Below are positions 12,649 to 27,300 of a stretch of 64,000 bases of DNA, piece after piece. The translations under genes and the position numbers were made by a program. How positions within the stretch are numbered: the stretch's first letter is position 1; each line of letters begins with the position of its first letter. The stretch comes from Elmis aenea (taxonomy: Eukaryota > Arthropoda > Insecta > Coleoptera > Elmidae), in NCBI GenBank assembly GCA_947652605.1, contig CANTFG010000255.1:17931-81930 (forward strand), in the 5' to 3' direction. Under the pieces are notes generated by a model. It saw only the letters and a list, made by a program, of their open reading frames with translations. It made no database searches and had not been told where the DNA came from.

Positions 12649-15600
12649 AACTCTTTCTGTGATATACAAGTCAATAATTAAAATTGTTTATAAATAGTCG
12701 CTCAAGGAACACATGTATTATCTACAGCACGGTCGTTTTATGAAATTATTAAAAATTAAAACCATCTTATTGAAAGACATATGCAAAACAATTTTTTTCA
12801 TGTAAAGATGCGATGGATAAACTCTTTCTGTGATATACAATTCAATAATTAAAATTGTTTATAAATAGTCGCTCAAGGAACACATGTATTATCTACAGCA
12901 CGGTCGTTTTATGAAAGTATTAAAAATTAAAACCAGCTTATTGAAAGACATATGCAAAACAATTTTTTTCATGTAAAGATGCGATGGATAAACTCTTTCT
13001 GTGATATACAATTCAATAATTAAAATTGTTTATAAATAGTCGCTCAAGGAACACATGTATTATCTACAGCACGGTCGTTTTATGAAAGTATTAAAAATTA
13101 AAACCATTTTATTGAAAGACATATGCAAAACAATTTTTTTCATGTAAAGATGCGATGGATAAACTCTTTCTGTGATATACAAGTCAATAATTAAAATTGT
13201 TTATAAATAGTCGCTCAAGGAACACATGTATTATCTACAGCACGGTCGTTTTATGAAATTATTAAAAATTAAAACCAGCTTATTGAAAGACATATGCAAA
13301 ACCATTTTTTTCATGTAAAGATGCGATGGATAAACTCTTTCTGTGATATACAAGTCAATAATTAAAATTGTTTATAAATAGTCGCTCAAGGAACACATGT
13401 ATTATCCACAGCACGGTCGTTTTATGAAATTATTAAAAATTAAAACCAGCTTATTGAAAGACATATGCAAAACAATTTTTTTCATGTAAAGATGCGATGG
13501 ATAAACTCTTTCTGTGATATACAAGTCAATAATTAAAATTGTTTATAAATAGTCGCTCAAGGAACACATGTATTATCCACAGCACGGTCGTTTTATGAAA
13601 TTATTAAAAATTAAAACCAGCTTATTGAAAGACATATGCAAAACAATTTTTTTCATGTAAAGATGCGATGGATAAACTCTTTCTGTGATATACAAGTCAA
13701 TAATTAAAATTGTTTATAAATAGTCGCTCAAGGAACACATGTATTATCCACAGCACGGTCGTTTTATGAAATTATTAAAAATTAAAACCAGCTTATTGAA
13801 AGACATATGCAAAACAATTTTTTTCATGTAAAGATGCGATGGATAAACTCTTTCTGTGATATACAAGTCAATAATTAAAATTGTTTATAAATAGTCGCTC
13901 AAGGAACACATGTATTATCCACAGCACGGTCGTTTTATGAAATTATTAAAAATTAAAACCAGCTTATTGAAAGACATATGCAAAACAATTTTTTTCATGT
14001 AAAGATGCGATGGATAAACTCTTTCTGTGATATACAAGTCAATAATTAAAATTGTTTATAAATAGTCGCTCAAGGAACACATGTATTATCCACAGCACGG
14101 TCGTTTTATGAAATTATTAAAAATTAAAACCAGCTTATTGAAAGACATATGCAAAACAATTTTTTTCATGTAAAGATGCGATGGATAAACTCTTTCTGTG
14201 ATATACAAGTCAATAATTAAAATTGTTTATAAATAGTCGCTCAAGGAACACATGTATTATCTACAGCACGGTCGTTTTATGAAAGTATTAAAAATTAAAA
14301 CCATCTTATTGAAAGACATATGCAAAACAATTTTTTTCATGTAAAGATGCGATGGATAAACTCTTTCTGTGATATACAAGTCAATAATTAGAATTGTTTA
14401 TAAATAGTCGCTCAAGGAACACATGTATTATCTACAGCAAGGTCACTTTATGAAATCATTAAAAATTAAAACCAGCTTATTGAAAGACATATGCAAAACA
14501 ATTTTTTTCATGTAAAGATGCGATGGATAAACTCTTTCTGTGATATACAAGTCAATAATTAAAATTGTTTATAAATAGTCGCTCAAGGAACACATGTATT
14601 ATCTACAGCAAGGTCGTTTTATGAAATTATTAAAAATTAAAACCAGCTTATTGAAAGACATATGCAAAACAATTTTTTTCATGTAAAGATGCGATGGATA
14701 AACTCTTTCTGTGATATACAAGTCAATAATTAAAATTGTTTATAAATAGTCGCTCAAGGAACACATGTATTATCTACAGCACTGTCGTTTTATGAAATTA
14801 TTAAAAATTAAAACCAGCTTATTGAAAGACATATGCAAAACAATTTTTTTCATGTAAAGATGCGATGGATAAACTCTTTCTGTGATATACAAGTCAATAA
14901 TTAAAATTGTTTATAAATAGTCGCTCAAGGAACACATGTATTATCTACAGCAAGGTCGTTTTATGAAATTATTAAAAATTAAAACCAGCTTATTGAAAGA
15001 CATATGCAAAACAATTTTTTTCATGTAAAGATGCGATGGATAAACTCTTTCTGTGATATACAATTCAATAATTAAAATTGTTTATAAATAGTCGCTCAAG
15101 GAACACATGTATTATCTACAGCACGGTCGTTTTATGAAAGTATTAAAAATTAAAACCATTTTATTGAAAGACATATGCAAAACAATTTTTTTCATGTAAA
15201 GATGCGATGGATAAACTCTTTCTGTGATATACAAGTCAATAATTAGAATTGTTTATAAATAGTCGCTCAAGGAACACATGTATTATCTACAGCAAGGTCG
15301 TTTTATGAAATCATTAAAAATTAAAACCAGCTTATTGAAAGACATATGCAAAACAATTTTTTTCATGTAAAGATGCGATGGATAAACTCTTTCTGTGATA
15401 TACAAGTCAATAATTAAAATTGTTTATAAATAGTCGCTCAAGGAACACATGTATTATCTATAGCATGGTCGTTTTATGAAATTATTAAAAATTAAAACCA
15501 GCTTATTGAAAGACATATGCAAAACAATTTTTTTCATGTAAAGATGCGATGGATAAACTCTTTCTGTGATATACAAGTCAATAATTAAAATTGTTTATAA

Positions 15601-17265
15601 ATAGTCGCTCAAGGAACACATGTATTATCTACAGCACTGTCGTTTTATGAAATTATTAAAAATTAAAACCAGCTTATTGAAAGACATATGCAAAACCATT
15701 TTTTTCATGTAAAGATGCGATGGATAAACTCTTTCTGTGATATACAAGTCAATAATTAAAATTGTTTATAAATAGTCGCTCAAGGAACACATGTATTATC
15801 CACAGCAAGGTCGTTTTATGAAATTATTAAAAATTAAAACCAGCTTATTGAAAGACATATGCAAAACAATTTTTTTCATGTAAAGATGCGATGGATAAAC
15901 TCTTTCTGTGATATACAAGTCAATAATTAAAATTGTTTATAAATAGTCGCTCAAGGAACACATGTATTATCCACAGCACGGTCGTTTTATGAAATTATTA
16001 AAAATTAAAACCAGCTTATTGAAAGACATATGCAAAACAATTTTTTTCATGTAAAGATGCGATGGATAAACCCTTTCTGTGATATACAAGTCAATAATTA
16101 AAATTGTTTATAAATAGTCGCTCAAGGAACAAATGTATTATCTACAGCACGGTCGTTTTATGAAATTATTAAAAATTAAAACCATCTTATTGAAAGACAT
16201 ATCCAAAACAATTTTTTTCATGTAAAGATGCGATGGGTAAACTCTTTCTGTGATATACAAGTCAATAATTAAAATTGTTTATAAATAGTCGCTCAAGGAA
16301 CACATGTATTATCTACAGCACGGTCGTTTTATGAAATTATTAAAAATTAAAACCAGCTTATTGAAAGACATATGCAAAACAATTTTTTTCATGTAAAGAT
16401 GCGATGGATAAACTCTTTCTGTGATATACAAGTCAATAATTAAAATTGTTTATAAATAGTCGCTCAAGGAACACATGTATTATCTACAGCACGGTCGTTT
16501 TATAAAATCATTAAAAATTAAAACCAGCTTATTGAAAGACATATGCAAAACAATTTTTTTCATGTAAAGATGCGATGGATAAACTCTTTCTGTGATATAC
16601 AAGTCAATAATTAGAATTGTTTATAAATAGTCGCTCAAGGAACACATGTATTATCTACAGCAAGGTCGTTTTATGAAATCATTAAAAATTAAAACCAGCT
16701 TATTGAAAGACATATGCAAAACAATTTTTTTCATGTAAAGATGCGATGGATAAACTCTTTCTGTGATATACAAGTCAATAATTAAAATTGTTTATAAATA
16801 GTCGCTCAAGGAACACATGTATTATCTACAGCAAGGTCGTTTTATGAAATTATTAAAAATTAAAACCAGCTTATTGAAAGACATATGCAAAACAATTTTT
16901 TTCATGTAAAGATGCGATGGATAAACTCTTTCTGTGATATACAAGTCAATAATTAAAATTGTTTATAAATAGTCGCTCAAGGAACACATGTATTATCTAC
17001 AGCAAGGTCGTTTTATGAAATTATTAAAAATTAAAACCAGCTTATTGAAAGACATATGCAAAACAATTTTTTTCATATAAAGATGCGATGGATAAACTCT
17101 TTCTGTGATATACAATTCAATAATTAAAATTGTTTATAAATAGTCGCTCAAGGAACACATGTATTATCTACAGCACGGTCGTTTTATGAAAGTATTAAAA
17201 ATTAAAACCATCTTATTGAAAGACATATGCAAAACAATTTTTTTCATGTAAAGATGCGATGGATA
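12649..17265 (+). repeat. 32-monomer higher-order unit, copy B (shortened at its end)
   Basis: This is the second copy of the preceding 5472-bp unit, matching from the 'catctt' monomer at 12649 to the monomer at 16753. One 'ctatagcactg' monomer present in copy A at 11452 is then missing. The order resumes shifted by one monomer, with the 'catataaag' unit at 11623 corresponding to 16924 and the unit at 11794 corresponding to 17095. Single changes mark it as a separate copy, for example 'accattt' in the unit at 13162 and 'aaccctttc' at 16069. Confidence 0.82.
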
Positions 17266-19317
17266 AACTCTTTCTGTGATATACAATTCAATAATTAAAA
17301 TTGTTTATAAATAGTCGCTCAAGGAACACATGTATTATCTACAGCACGGTCGTTTTATGAAAGTATTAAAAATTAAAACCATTTTATTGAAAGACATATG
17401 CAAAACAATTTTTTTCATGTAAAGATGCGATGGATAAACTCTTTCTGTGATATACAAGTCAATAATTAAAATTGTTTATAAATAGTCGCTCAAGGAACAC
17501 ATGTATTATCTACAGCACGGTCGTTTTATGAAATTATTAAAAATTAAAACCAGCTTATTGAAAGACATATGCAAAACAATTTTTTTCATGTAAAGATGCG
17601 ATGGATAAACTCTTTCTGTGATATACAAGTCAATAATTAAAATTGTTTATAAATAGTCGCTCAAGGAACACATGTATTATCCACAGCACGGTCGTTTTAT
17701 GAAATTATTAAAAATTAAAACCAGCTTATTGAAAGACATATGCAAAACAATTTTTTTCATGTAAAGATGCGATGGATAAACTCTTTCTGTGATATACAAG
17801 TCAATAATTAAAATTGTTTATAAATAGTCGCTCAAGGAACAAATGTATTATCTACAGCACGGTCGTTTTATGAAATTATTAAAAATTAAAACCATCTTAT
17901 TGAAAGACATATCCAAAACAATTTTTTTCATGTAAAGATGCGATGGGTAAACTCTTTCTGTGATATACAAGTCAATAATTAAAATTGTTTATAAATAGTC
18001 GCTCAAGGAACACATGTATTATCTACAGCACGGTCGTTTTATGAAATTATTAAAAATTAAAACCAGCTTATTGAAAGACATATGCAAAACAATTTTTTTC
18101 ATGTAAAGATGCGATGGATAAACTCTTTCTGTGATATACAAGTCAATAATTAAAATTGTTTATAAATAGTCGCTCAAGGAACACATGTATTATCTACAGC
18201 ACGGTCGTTTTATAAAATCATTAAAAATTAAAACCAGCTTATTGAAAGACATATGCAAAACAATTTTTTTCATGTAAAGATGCGATGGATAAACTCTTTC
18301 TGTGATATACAAGTCAATAATTAGAATTGTTTATAAATAGTCGCTCAAGGAACACATGTATTATCTACAGCAAGGTCGTTTTATGAAATCATTAAAAATT
18401 AAAACCAGCTTATTGAAAGACATATGCAAAACAATTTTTTTCATGTAAAGATGCGATGGATAAACTCTTTCTGTGATATACAAGTCAATAATTAAAATTG
18501 TTTATAAATAGTCGCTCAAGGAACACATGTATTATCTACAGCAAGGTCGTTTTATGAAATTATTAAAAATTAAAACCAGCTTATTGAAAGACATATGCAA
18601 AACAATTTTTTTCATGTAAAGATGCGATGGATAAACTCTTTCTGTGATATACAAGTCAATAATTAAAATTGTTTATAAATAGTCGCTCAAGGAACACATG
18701 TATTATCTACAGCAAGGTCGTTTTATGAAATTATTAAAAATTAAAACCAGCTTATTGAAAGACATATGCAAAACAATTTTTTTCATATAAAGATGCGATG
18801 GATAAACTCTTTCTGTGATATACAATTCAATAATTAAAATTGTTTATAAATAGTCGCTCAAGGAACACATGTATTATCTACAGCACGGTCGTTTTATGAA
18901 AGTATTAAAAATTAAAACCATCTTATTGAAAGACATATGCAAAACAATTTTTTTCATGTAAAGATGCGATGGATAAACTCTTTCTGTGATATACAATTCA
19001 ATAATTAAAATTGTTTATAAATAGTCGCTCAAGGAACACATGTATTATCTACAGCACGGTCGTTTTATGAAAGTATTAAAAATTAAAACCATTTTATTGA
19101 AAGACATATGCAAAACAATTTTTTTCATGTAAAGATGCGATGGATAAACTCTTTCTGTGATATACAAGTCAATAATTAAAATTGTTTATAAATAGTCGCT
19201 CAAGGAACACATGTATTATCTACAGCACGGTCGTTTTATGAAATTATTAAAAATTAAAACCAGCTTATTGAAAGACATATGCAAAACAATTTTTTTCATG
19301 TAAAGATGCGATGGATA
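15898..19317 (+). repeat. Tandem duplication of a 10-monomer block (1710 bp)
   Basis: Units at 15898-17607 recur at 17608-19317. The ordered marks are 'tccacag', then 'aacaaatg' with 'atatccaaaac' and 'gggtaaac' (16069 and 17779), then 'tataaaatca' (16503 and 18213, exactly 1710 bp), then 'tagaatt', two 'caagg' units of which the second has 'catataaag', and two 'caattc' units. The second super-unit copy has only one version of this block. It was therefore gained in copy 1 or lost from copy 2 after the super-unit duplicated. Confidence 0.85.
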
Positions 19318-21369
19318 AACTCTTTCTGTGATATACAAGTCAATAATTAAAATTGTTTATAAATAGTCGCTCAAGGAACACATGTATTATCTACAGCAAG
19401 GTCGTTTTATGAAATTATTAAAAATTAAAACCAGCTTATTGAAAGACATATGCAAAACAATTTTTTTCATGTAAAGATGCGATGGATAAACTCTTTCTGT
19501 GATATACAATTCAATAATTAAAATTGTTTATAAATAGTCGCTCAAGGAACACATGTATTATCTACAGCACGGTCGTTTTATGAAAGTATTAAAAATTAAA
19601 ACCATCTTATTGAAAGACATATGCAAAACAATTTTTTTCATGTAAAGATGCGATGGATAAACTCTTTCTGTGATATACAATTCAATAATTAAAATTTTTT
19701 ATAAATAGTCGCTCAAGGAACACATGTATTATCTACAGCACGGTCGTTTTATGAAAGTATTAAAAATTAAAACCATTTTATTGAAAGACATATGCAAAAC
19801 AATTTTTTTCATGTAAAGATGCGATGGATAAACTCTTTCTGTGATATACAAGTCAATAATTAAAATTGTTTATAAATAGTCGCTCAAGGAACACATGTAT
19901 TATCTACAGCACGGTCGTTTTATGAAATTATTAAAAATTAAAACCAGCTTATTGAAAGACATATGCAAAACAATTTTTTTCATGTAAAGATGCGATGGAT
20001 AAACTCTTTCTGTGATATACAAGTCAATAATTAAAATTGTTCATAAATAGTCGCTCAAGGAACACATGTATTATCCACAGCACGGTCGTTTTATGAAATT
20101 ATTAAAAATTAAAACCAGCTTATTGAAAGACATATGCAAAACAATTTTTTTCATGTAAAGATGCGATGGATAAACTCTTTCTGTGATATACAAGTCAATA
20201 ATTAAAATTGTTTATAAATAGTCGCTCAAGGAACAAATGTATTATCTACAGCACGGTCGTTTTATGAAATTATTAAAAATTAAAACCATCTTATTGAAAG
20301 ACATATGCAAAACAATTTTTTTCATGTAAAGATGCGATGGGTAAACTCTTTCTGTGATATACAAGTCAATAATTAGAATTGTTTATAAATAGTCGCTCAA
20401 GGAACACATGTATTATCTACAGCAAGGTCGTTTTATGAAATCATTAAAAATTTAAACCAGCTTATTGAAAGACATATGCAAAACAATTTTTTTCATGTAA
20501 AGATGCGATGGATAAACTCTTTCTGTGATATACAAGTCAATAATTAGAATTGTTTATAAATAGTCGCTCAAGGAACACATGTATTATCTACAGCAAGGTC
20601 GTTTTATGAAATCATTAAAAATTTAAACCAGCTTATTGAAAGACATATGCAAAACAATTTTTTTCATGTAAAGATGCGATGGATAAACTCTTTCTGTGAT
20701 ATACAAGTCAATAATTAAAATTGTTTATAAATAGTCGCTCAAGGAACACATGTATTATCTACAGCAAGGTCGTTTTATGAAATTATTAAAAATTAAAACC
20801 AGCTTATTGAAAGACATATGCAAAACAATTTTTTTCATGTAAAGATGCGATGGATAAACTCTTTCTGTGATATACAAGTCAATAATTAAAATTGTTTATA
20901 AATAGTCGCTCAAGGAACAAATGTATTATCTACAGCACGGTCGTTTTATGAAATTATTAAAAATTAAAACCATCTTATTGAAAGACATATCCAAAACAAT
21001 TTTTTTCATGTAAAGATGCGATGGGTAAACTCTTTCTGTGATATACAAGTCAATAATTAAAATTGTTTATAAATAGTCGCTCAAGGAACACATGTATTAT
21101 CCACAGCACGGTCGTTTTATGAAATTATTAAAAATTAAAACCAGCTTATTGAAAGACATATGCAAAACAATTTTTTTCATGTAAAGATGCGATGGATAAA
21201 CTCTTTCTGTGATATACAAGTCAATAATTAAAATTGTTTATAAATAGTCGCTCAAGGAACACATGTATTATCCACAGCACGGTCGTTTTATGAAATTATT
21301 AAAAATTAAAACCAGCTTATTGAAAGACATATGCAAAACAATTTTTTTCATGTAAAGATGCGATGGATA

Positions 21370-24300
21370 AACTCTTTCTGTGATATACAAGTCAATAACT
21401 AAAATTGTTTATAAATAGTCGCTCAAGGAACACATGTATTATCCACAGCACGGTCGTTTTATGAAATTATTAAAAATTAAAACCAGCTTATTGAAAGACA
21501 TATGCAAAACAATTTTTTTCATGTAAAGATGCGATGGATAAACTCTTTCTGTGATATACAAGTCAATAATTAAAATTGTTTATAAATAGTCGCTCAAGGA
21601 ACACATGTATTATCCACAGCACGGTCGTTTTATGAAATTATTAAAAATTAAAACCAGCTTATTGAAAGACATATGCAAAACAATTTTTTTCATGTAAAGA
21701 TGCGATGGATAAACTCTTTCTGTGATATACAAGTCAATAATTAAAATTGTTTATAAATAGTCGCTCAAGGAACACATGTATTATCCACAGCACGGTCGTT
21801 TTACGAAATTATTAAAAATTAAAACCAGCTTATTGAAAGACATATGCAAAACAATTTTTTTCATGTAAAGATGCGATGGATAAACTCTTTCTGTGATATA
21901 CAAGTCAATAATTAAAATTGTTTATAAATAGTCGCTCAAGGAACACATGTATTATCTACAGCACGGTCGTTTTATGAAAGTATTAAAAATTAAAACCATC
22001 TTATTGAAAGACATATGCAAAACAATTTTTTTCATGTAAAGATGCGATGGATAAACTCTTTCTGTGATATACAAGTCAATAATTAAAATTGTTTATAAAT
22101 AGTCGCTCAAGGAACACATGTATTATCTACAGCAAGGTCGTTTTATGAAATTATTAAAAATTAAAACCAGCTTATTGAAAGACATATGCAAAACCATTTT
22201 TTTCATGTAAAGATGCGATGGATAAACTCTTTCTGTGATATACAAGTCAATAATTAAAATTGTTTATAAATAGTCGCTCAAGGAACACATGTATTATCTA
22301 CAGCAAGGTCGTTTTATGAAATTATTAAAAATTAAAACCAGCTTATTGAAAGACATATGCAAAACAATTTTTTTCATGTAAAGATGCGATGGATAAACTC
22401 TTTCTGTGATATACAAGTCAATAATTAAAATTGTTTATAAATAGTCGCTCAAGGAACACATGTATTATCCACAGCACGGTCGTTTTATGAAATTATTAAA
22501 AATTAAAACCAGCTTATTGAAAGACATATGCAAAACAATTTTTTTCATGTAAAGATGCGATGGATAAACTCTTTCTGTGATATACAAGTCAATAATTAAA
22601 ATTGTTTATAAATAGTCGCTCAAGGAACACATGTATTATCCACAGCACGGTCGTTTTATGAAATTATTAAAAATTAAAACCAGCTTATTGAAAGACATAT
22701 GCAAAACAATTTTTTTCATGTAAAGATGCGATGGATAAACTCTTTCTGTGATATACAAGTCAATAATTAAAATTGTTTATAAATAGTCGCTCAAGGAACA
22801 CATGTATTATCCACAGCACGGTCGTTTTATGAAATTATTAAAAATTAAAACCAGCTTATTGAAAGACATATGCAAAACAATTTTTTTCATGTAAAGATGC
22901 GATGGATAAACTCTTTCTGTGATATACAAGTCAATAATTAAAATTGTTTATAAATAGTCGCTCAAGGAACACATGTATTATCTACAGCAAGGTCGTTTTA
23001 TGAAATTATTAAAAATTAAAACCAGCTTATTGAAAGACATATGCAAAACAATTTTTTTCATGTAAAGATGCGATGGATAAACTCTTTCTGTGATATACAA
23101 GTCAATAATTAAAATTGTTTATAAATAGTCGCTCAAGGAACACATGTATTATCTACAGCAAGGTCGTTTTATGAAATTATTAAAAATTAAAACCAGCTTA
23201 TTGAAAGACATATGCAAAACAATTTTTTTCATGTAAAGATGCGATGGATAAACTCTTTCTGTGATATACAAGTCAATAATTAAAATTGTTTATAAATAGT
23301 CGCTCAAGGAACACATGTATTATCTACAGCACGGTCGTTTTATGAAATTATTAAAAATTAAAACCATCTTATTGAAAGACATATGCAAAACAATTTTTTT
23401 CATGTAAAGATGCGATGGATAAACTCTTTCTGTGATATACAAGTCAATAATTAAAAATTGTTTATAAATAGTCGCTCAAGGAACACATGTATTATCTACA
23501 GCACGGTCGTTTTATGAAATTATTAAAAATTAAAACCAGCTTATTGAAAGACATATGCAAAACAATTTTTTTCATGTAAAGATGCGATGGATAAACTCTT
23601 TCTGTGATACACAAGTCAATAATTAAAATTGTTTATAAATAGTCGCTCAAGGAACACATGTATTATCTACAGCACGGTCGTTTTATGAAATTATTAAAAA
23701 TTAAAACCATCTTATTGAAAGACATATGCAAAACAATTTTTTTCATGTAAAGATGCGATGGATAAACTCTTTCTGTGATATACAAGTCAATAATTAAAAT
23801 TGTTTATAAATAGTCGCTCAAGGAACACATGTATTATCTACAGCACGGTCGTTTTATGAAAGTATTAAAAATTAAAACCATCTTATTGAAAGACATATGC
23901 AAAACAATTTTTTTCATGTAAAGATGCGATGGATAAACTCTTTCTGTGATATACAAGTCAATAATTAAAATTGTTTATAAATAGTCGCTCAAGGAACACA
24001 TGTATTATCCACAGCACGGTCGTTTTATGAAATTATTAAAAATTAAAACCAGCTTATTGAAAGACATATGCAAAACAATTTTTTTCATGTAAAGATGCGA
24101 TGGATAAACTCTTTCTGTGATATACAAGTCAATAATTAGAATTGTTTATAAATAGTCGCTCAAGGAACACATGTATTATCTACAGCAAGGTCGTTTTATG
24201 AAATCATTAAAAATTAAAACCAGCTTATTGAAAGACATATGCAAAAAAATTTTTTTCATGTAAAGATGCGATGGATAAACTCTTTCTGTGATATACAAGT

Positions 24301-27300
24301 CAATAATTAAAATTGTTTATAAATAGTCGCTCAAGGAACACATGTATTATCTACAGCACGGTCGTTTTATGAAATTATTAAAAATTAAAACCAGCTTATT
24401 GAAAGACATATGCAAAACAATTTTTTTCATGTAAAGATGCGATGGATAAACTCTTTCTGTGATATACAAGTCAATAATTAAAATTGTTTATAAATAGTCG
24501 CTCAAGGAACACATGTATTATCTACAGCACGGTCGTTTTATGAAATTATTAAAAATTAAAACCATCTTATTGAAAGACATATGCAAAACAATTTTTTTCA
24601 TGTAAAGATGCGATGGATAAACTCTTTCTGTGATATACAATTCAATAATTAAAATTGTTTATAAATAGTCGCTCAAGGAACACATGTATTATCTACAGCA
24701 CGGTCGTTTTATGAAAGTATTAAAAATTAAAACCAGCTTATTGAAAGACATATGCAAAACAATTTTTTTCATGTAAAGATGCGATGGATAAACTCTTTCT
24801 GTGATATACAATTCAATAATTAAAATTGTTTATAAATAGTCGCTCAAGGAACACATGTATTATCTACAGCACGGTCGTTTTATGAAAGTATTAAAAATTA
24901 AAACCATTTTATTGAAAGACATATGCAAAACAATTTTTTTCATGTAAAGATGCGATGGATAAACTCTTTCTGTGATATACAAGTCAATAATTAAAATTGT
25001 TTATAAATAGTCGCTCAAGGAACACATGTATTATCTACAGCACGGTCGTTTTATGAAATTATTAAAAATTAAAACCAGCTTATTGAAAGACATATGCAAA
25101 ACAATTTTTTTCATGTAAAGATGCGATGGATAAACTCTTTCTGTGATATACAAGTCAATAATTAAAATTGTTTATAAATAGTCGCTCAAGGAACACATGT
25201 ATTATCCACAGCACGGTCGTTTTATGAAATTATTAAAAATTAAAACCAGCTTATTGAAAGACATATGCAAAACAATTTTTTTCATGTAAAGATGCGATGG
25301 ATAAACTCTTTCTGTGATATACAAGTCAATAATTAAAATTGTTTATAAATAGTCGCTCAAGGAACACATGTATTATCCACAGCACGGTCGTTTTATGAAA
25401 TTATTAAAAATTAAAACCAGCTTATTGAAAGACATATGCAAAACAATTTTTTTCATGTAAAGATGCGATGGATAAACTCTTTCTGTGATATACAAGTCAA
25501 TAATTAAAATTGTTTATAAATAGTCGCTCAAGGAACACATGTATTATCCACAGCACGGTCGTTTTATGAAATTATTAAAAATTAAAACCAGCTTATTGAA
25601 AGACATATGCAAAACAATTTTTTTCATGTAAAGATGCGATGGATAAACTCTTTCTGTGATATACAAGTCAATAATTAAAATTGTTTATAAATAGTCGCTC
25701 AAGGAACACATGTATTATCCACAGCACGGTCGTTTTATGAAATTATTAAAAATTAAAACCAGCTTATTGAAAGACATATGCAAAACAATTTTTTTCATGT
25801 AAAGATGCGATGGATAAACTCTTTCTGTGATATACAAGTCAATAATTAAAATTGTTTATAAATAGTCGCTCAAGGAACACATGTATTATCCACAGCACGG
25901 TCGTTTTATGAAATTATTAAAAATTAAAACCAGCTTATTGAAAGACATATGCAAAACAATTTTTTTCATGTAAAGATGCGATGGATAAACTCTTTCTGTG
26001 ATATACAAGTCAATAATTAAAATTGTTTATAAATAGTCGCTCAAGGAACACATGTATTATCTACAGCACGGTCGTTTTATGAAAGTATTAAAAATTAAAA
26101 CCATCTTATTGAAAGACATATGCAAAACAATTTTTTTCATGTAAAGATGCGATGGATAAACTCTTTCTGTGATATACAAGTCAATAATTAGAATTGTTTA
26201 TAAATAGTCGCTCAAGGAACACATGTATTATCTACAGCAAGGTCACTTTATGAAATCATTAAAAATTAAAACCAGCTTATTGAAAGACATATGCAAAACA
26301 ATTTTTTTCATGTAAAGATGCGATGGATAAACTCTTTCTGTGATATACAAGTCAATAATTAAAATTGTTTATAAATAGTCGCTCAAGGAACACATGTATT
26401 ATCTACAGCAAGGTCGTTTTATGAAATTATTAAAAATTAAAACCAGCTTATTGAAAGACATATGCAAAACAATTTTTTTCATGTAAAGATGCGATGGATA
26501 AACTCTTTCTGTGATATACAAGTCAATAATTAAAATTGTTTATAAATAGTCGCTCAAGGAACACATGTATTATCTACAGCACTGTCGTTTTATGAAATTA
26601 TTAAAAATTAAAACCAGCTTATTGAAAGACATATGCAAAACAATTTTTTTCATGTAAAGATGCGATGGATAAACTCTTTCTGTGATATACAAGTCAATAA
26701 TTAAAATTGTTTATAAATAGTCGCTCAAGGAACACATGTATTATCTACAGCAAGGTCGTTTTATGAAATTATTAAAAATTAAAACCAGCTTATTGAAAGA
26801 CATATGCAAAACAATTTTTTTCATGTAAAGATGCGATGGATAAACTCTTTCTGTGATATACAATTCAATAATTAAAATTGTTTATAAATAGTCGCTCAAG
26901 GAACACATGTATTATCTACAGCACGGTCGTTTTATGAAAGTATTAAAAATTAAAACCATTTTATTGAAAGACATATGCAAAACAATTTTTTTCATGTAAA
27001 GATGCGATGGATAAACTCTTTCTGTGATATACAAGTCAATAATTAGAATTGTTTATAAATAGTCGCTCAAGGAACACATGTATTATCTACAGCAAGGTCG
27101 TTTTATGAAATCATTAAAAATTAAAACCAGCTTATTGAAAGACATATGCAAAACAATTTTTTTCATGTAAAGATGCGATGGATAAACTCTTTCTGTGATA
27201 TACAAGTCAATAATTAAAATTGTTTATAAATAGTCGCTCAAGGAACACATGTATTATCTATAGCATGGTCGTTTTATGAAATTATTAAAAATTAAAACCA

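Larger units (their letters stand above)
4099..20856 (+). repeat. Super-unit copy 1 (98 monomers, about 16.8 kb)
   Basis: This long block recurs at 21370-36418. Rare marks keep a constant 101-monomer offset: 'tacgaaatt' at 4531 and 21802 (17271 bp), 'tcacttta' at 8971 and 26243 (17272 bp) and at 14443 and 31715 (17272 bp), and 'taaaatca' at 16503 and 33775 (17272 bp). The extra base is the single-base insertion near 23455. Towards the end the offset falls to 91 monomers ('aacaaatg' at 20232 and 35794, 15562 bp), because this copy has one more 10-monomer block. It contains its own internal 32-monomer duplication. Confidence 0.85.
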
